Assembly: GCF_022965805.1 (NCBI RefSeq) | Contig: NC_133101.1 | Location: 682,001 to 746,000, forward strand | Source: Primulina eburnea | Taxonomy: Eukaryota > Streptophyta > Magnoliopsida > Lamiales > Gesneriaceae | DNA: 64,000 bases | Reading direction: 5' to 3' | Shown here: positions 61,201-64,000 of the stretch, one piece after another | How positions within the stretch are numbered: position 1 is the first letter of the stretch | Layout: each line of letters begins with the position of its first letter | The notes under the pieces: model-generated | Databases searched by the model: none | Told to the model about the DNA's origin: nothing | The model's input: only the letters and a program-made list of their open reading frames with translations | Translations under genes and position numbers: made by a program

Positions 61201-64000
61201 AATATTGAAATAATTTTTGTGAAAAATATTCCCGTCGATCATCACTATGTAGATATTTGACTGTAATATATTGAGAACAAGCTTGTGAAATTGTTTGAAC
61301 CAATCAAATGCCTCAGATTTATTTTTCATCAAGTACACCCAAGTGCCCAACAAACTCTGAGATAAGAAGCGACACAGTGGGATTCCAATGACCGGCTTCA
61401 TCAAGACTCCCCCTGCAGACGGGTGTGGTGATAAAACATCATGTGTTCAAAAAGTTACGTCGCGCGAGACAATTTTCATGAAAAGAATGTATCCCTTTTG
61501 GGCAAAGACACACTTAAATGCCCGAGGGTGGAGTTTGTTGCGGTGGGTTGTTTATTGTGGACGTACATTGTGGAACCAAACACTTTTGGGGACAAGGAAT
61601 TAAATAGGTTGAAGTAAGAATTGCCTTCCCAAATAAGAGCTAGGAACATAACTTGTGAACATTACGCGGGATACTTCTAACAAATGGCTGTTCTGCCTCT
61701 CGGCAGCTCCATTTTGTTTAGGTCTACACAAGAAGTTCGATGATGTATTCCATGATCCCCCAAATATTGAAATAATTTTTGTGAAAAATATTCCCGTCGA
61801 TCATCACTATGTAGATATTTGACTGTAATATATTGAGAACAAGCTTGTGAAATTGTTTGAACCAATCAAATGCCTCAGATTTATTTTTCATCAAGTACAC
61901 CCAAGTGCCCAACAAACTCTGATATGGTCGTCAATGAATGTTATGAACTATTGGGTTCGAGTCAAATTATGTGTACGAGGAGGAATCATTGTGAATTAAC
62001 TGAAAATGTCGTGAGGGTTTGTACGAGAAGGAAATCCTAATCAAGAAAATCTCTAATTGATACATCCAAATCCTGCTAATTCTACTTTGCTATCCTGACT
62101 AATCAACTATGGAATAACACAATCAGAATATAATTTCAATAAGTTCAGAATATCTTCAGAAAATCTCCAACAGTTTACAAAATCCATTCTGGCTCGCTCG
62201 CGTGTGGTTAAATATTTAAATGTTATGTGTCTTGCTTTATGATCGTTTACTTTATACGTGTCAGATGTCAGCTGCTGCTTTTGCTAAAGGTCTTCTTGAC
62301 TTGGAAGGACCGCTGACACCTATTTTGGTGGGTGACTTGAATTCTCTTATCACCATTTCCTGAGTTGTTTTCTGTAGATGCCATTTTACTGTATTATTCG
62401 TTTTTAAGGTTTCACTCGTTAGCAAAGACTCCTCAATGTTGGATGGGCTTGAGAACGCGAGTATTGAGATGGACGAAGCTAAGGTTTGTCCTGAAAGCTC
62501 GAACTTTTGTTTTATGGTATGCTTTTGGAAGGTCAGAACCAAGGTTGAGAACACAGCTAGTAGTATTTAACAGACAACTTATATTTAATAATTTGAATGC
62601 AGCCACAGCCATCGGTGCAATGCTCGATCTTTCACTTATAATAAGCATGAGATTATCGCAGTTTCAGTTTGGTATATGTATCTTTAAGTATCACAATAAA
62701 ATCCTGCCACATTCATGGGTTCAATTCAGTGTTATCTAGTTCTTTTAGGACCTCTGCTTTAATTTTTTTACCTAGCTCAGCAACCATAAGAATTTCATGT
62801 TTTCTTAAGTTATTTGATATCTCAATGCTGGATGATTCATATTGTTATGTGGTTAATTTGATGATTTGTATTAGATACCATGATATGGCACATGAAGATT
62901 ATGGCACTAGCATAGAAATTTATTTTCCATATTCTGTTATTAAATTTCTTTTTGCCTTATGTCATCATTTACACGTAGTTGTATTTTAAAGCATTTTGCT
63001 CTCTTTTGATTCACCCCTCATTTCATGGTGTTATTTTTATACCTGTGTTATGGAAAGTAATGGAAATTGTATTAAGTTTAAGAAAATTCGAGTTTTGCCA
63101 TCGAATTTATTGAAAGGAAAACAATTTTCAGAGTCCTGAAATTTAACCTTTTCCCTTCAACACATTTTTGTTTGCCTCTTTGACAGGCTAGGTTAAATGA
63201 AATTATAACTTCTGCAACAAAAGCTGATCACAACAGTGTCTTGCCAGAAAAACCTTGGATGGTTGATGGGGCTGGAGTTCCTCCAAATGCATCCGAGCTT
63301 CTACCCAAATTGGTATAAAGTTTTCGCATCCTGTAAATGTTACTCTTGGAAAATTCATGTTTCATATTTTTTCTTACCAAGCTTTGCTCTCTCAGCTCTC
63401 TCTCTCTTTTTTTAATTCCACTAGCTGCTGCACTCCTTGGTGTTCAGGAAGCTTCATTTTATTTTTCTACTTGTGTGTTAATTTGCTAAGCACGATTCAC
63501 TACTATTAGGTGGAACTAACCAAGATGGTCACTGAACAAGTTAGACTTCTAGCCAAAGATGAGGATGAGGAACTTGCAGATACAAGTTCGTACAATGTAT
63601 ACCTTCCGTATGATCAAGCTAAGGCACTTGGTAAAACCAATATAGATGTTGACCGGATTGCTGCGGGGTTACCTTGTGGTAGTGAGGGATTTCTTCTCAT
63701 GTTTGCTCGGTGGAGAAAACTTGAGAGAGATCTGTATAATGAGCGCAAAGAGTAAATATTCTATTTAAAATTTTTTCCTTCTCTCCTTTTCACCTGTGAT
63801 ATAGTTTTGCAACTCATTCCTTCTTACCATATTTGGCCAATATCTCCATTTCTTGAATTTAACCAACCACCAATTTTTTTAACTGCAGGCGGTTTGACAT
63901 AACTCAAATTCCAGATGTTTATGATTCATGCAAGTAAGCATATATGTCGTATGATCATATTATCACTGGTGTCTTCTGGGTAAAGAAGCTTTCTCACTGA
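43278..64000 (+). CDS. VIH: VIH/PPIP5K diphosphoinositol kinase-phosphatase (3' end outside window)
   Basis: Exons: 43278-43340, 43494-43553, 43728-43774, 43944-44027, 45081-45144, 45664-45817, 47304-47374, 48162-48266, 49253-49345, 54245-54319, 55368-55453, 55680-55886, 55971-56070, 56202-56272, 57019-57100, 57607-57765, 57932-57974, 58417-58499, 62265-62327, 62409-62483, 63187-63312, 63510-63751, 63889-63933. They join in frame to about 732 residues; the gene continues past 64000. The N-terminal ATP-grasp kinase ([34 protein letters not shown]) makes 1-InsP7/InsP8. The histidine-acid-phosphatase-like domain starts with RHGDRTP (369-375). It is cytosolic; in Arabidopsis VIH1/VIH2 act in jasmonate and phosphate sensing through SPX proteins. 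The exon 1/2 junction (KK-ANLGPM) is the least certain. Introns 8, 9 and 18 hold transposons. Confidence 0.93.
48308..49060. mobile_element. hAT-like element in VIH intron 8
   Basis: It starts CATAGTT and ends AACTATG, flanked by ATTGACGG (48300-48307) and ATTGACTG (49061-49068), an 8-bp target duplication with one mismatch. GC-rich GTGCGCCT/AGGCGC stretches lie near both ends and an AT-rich core lies between. No transposase is present, so it is non-autonomous. Confidence 0.6.
49594..50028 (-). repeat. 3' LTR of the intron-9 copia element
   Basis: 435 bp with TGTTGG...CTACA ends; one difference from the other LTR. Confidence 0.95.
50106..53378 (-). pseudogene. Copia gag-pol polyprotein, deleted and interrupted
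   Basis: It starts [15 protein letters not shown] (gag N terminus). After about 45 residues it passes straight to sequence before the protease ([11 protein letters not shown]), so most of gag, including the zinc knuckle, is absent. Then come the pre-integrase HRKLGHM, the integrase ([10 protein letters not shown] and [13 protein letters not shown]), the reverse transcriptase ([11 protein letters not shown] and YVDDMLVAG) and RNase H ([36 protein letters not shown]). In-frame stops interrupt at 52550-52548 (after LIHSDVW) and at 50474-50472 (between the reverse transcriptase and RNase H end). The element cannot make its own capsid or a full polyprotein. Confidence 0.92.
53535..53969 (-). repeat. 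5' LTR of the intron-9 copia element
   Basis: 435 bp; adjacent to the primer-binding site GCTCTGATACCA (plus strand, 53521-53532). Confidence 0.95.
59752..61990 (-). pseudogene. Copia pol remnants (integrase part, RT part, RNase H)
   Basis: Reading from the 5' side of the element: integrase pieces ([21 protein letters not shown], then [13 protein letters not shown]) occur twice because of the duplication. Then a reverse transcriptase piece ([20 protein letters not shown], 60406-60621), a short piece at 60136-60330, and RNase H ([22 protein letters not shown], about 59752-60096, [20 protein letters not shown]). Frames are broken by many stops and shifts, and the central reverse transcriptase is largely absent. 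Not functional. Confidence 0.8.
60796..61919. repeat. Exact 562-bp tandem duplication inside the copia relic
   Basis: 60796-61357 and 61358-61919 read identically by eye on both strands. The junction shows only a TGA microhomology: sequence after the second copy begins TGATATGG, and each unit begins TGAGATAAG. Confidence 0.9.

Larger units (their letters stand above)
59566..62172 (-). mobile_element. Old, truncated Ty1/copia relic in VIH intron 18
   Basis: LTR-like ends of about 172 bp (59566-59738 and 62001-62172) start TGAAA and end CTCCAACA. A 5-bp target duplication GTTTA flanks them (59561-59565, 62173-62177). By eye the LTRs differ at well over 15 sites, much more than in the other two copia elements. 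The plus-strand left interior has the purine-tract complement (TTCCCCCTC, 59739 on). No tRNA primer site is recognisable at the right LTR. Gag and protease are missing, and the interior contains an exact tandem duplication. Confidence 0.8.

Noticed and set aside
1..64000. CRISPR arrays, rRNA and canonical tRNA genes
   Set aside because: None seen; the repeats present are transposon, microsatellite or tandem-duplication derived.

Overview
This is a window of nuclear DNA from a flowering plant. The evidence is spliced genes with GT-AG introns, AT-rich intergenic DNA and plant-type gene families: a BIR receptor pseudokinase, a CLE peptide, an EDR2-like protein, a prolyl 4-hydroxylase with a ShK tail and a VIH diphosphoinositol kinase. 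Plant Ty1/copia elements, Helitrons, MITEs and a TRIM are also present. Protein similarity suggests a eudicot, perhaps an asterid; this is inference from remembered relatives, not a search.

Layout. 1-1 kb holds a hAT-type MITE. 1.2-5.2 kb holds two minus-strand genes: a DUF4408/DUF761 membrane protein and a three-exon coiled-coil nuclear-type protein with a GC-AG intron. 5.7-8.8 kb holds a PIF/Harbinger-like MITE, an exon-like fragment and a 1.44-kb solo LTR. 9.99-11.82 kb is a single-exon BIR2-like LRR receptor pseudokinase. 13.4-13.97 kb is a two-exon CLE25-like peptide gene on the minus strand. 14.2-23.3 kb is a transposon field with two Helitron-like elements; the first contains a hAT MITE and a TRIM. 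23.7-28.5 kb is a nearly intact, young copia retrotransposon. 29.7-32.6 kb is a nine-exon EDR2-like (DUF1336) gene. 35.5-37.9 kb is an eight-exon prolyl 4-hydroxylase on the minus strand. Around 40.1 kb is a hairpin matching the miR4376/miR3627 family. At 41.1 kb an exact 84-bp tandem repeat contains a perfect inverted repeat. From 43.3 kb to the window edge runs one large gene, VIH (PPIP5K). It has 23 exons here and is incomplete at its 3' end. Its introns carry a hAT-type element (intron 8), a very young copia with a deleted gag (intron 9) and an old copia relic containing an exact 562-bp tandem duplication (intron 18).

How the genes relate. There is no operon-like logic; these are independent plant genes. 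Several act in signalling: BIR (immune and brassinosteroid co-receptor control), CLE25-type peptide, EDR2-like (defence-related family), VIH (inositol pyrophosphates, phosphate and jasmonate sensing) and a possible miR4376/miR3627 (family known for Ca2+-ATPase targets). The P4H works on secreted hydroxyproline-rich proteins. Exon joins were worked out by eye from splice consensus, reading-frame continuity and family conservation. All VIH exons in the window join in frame despite the insertions.
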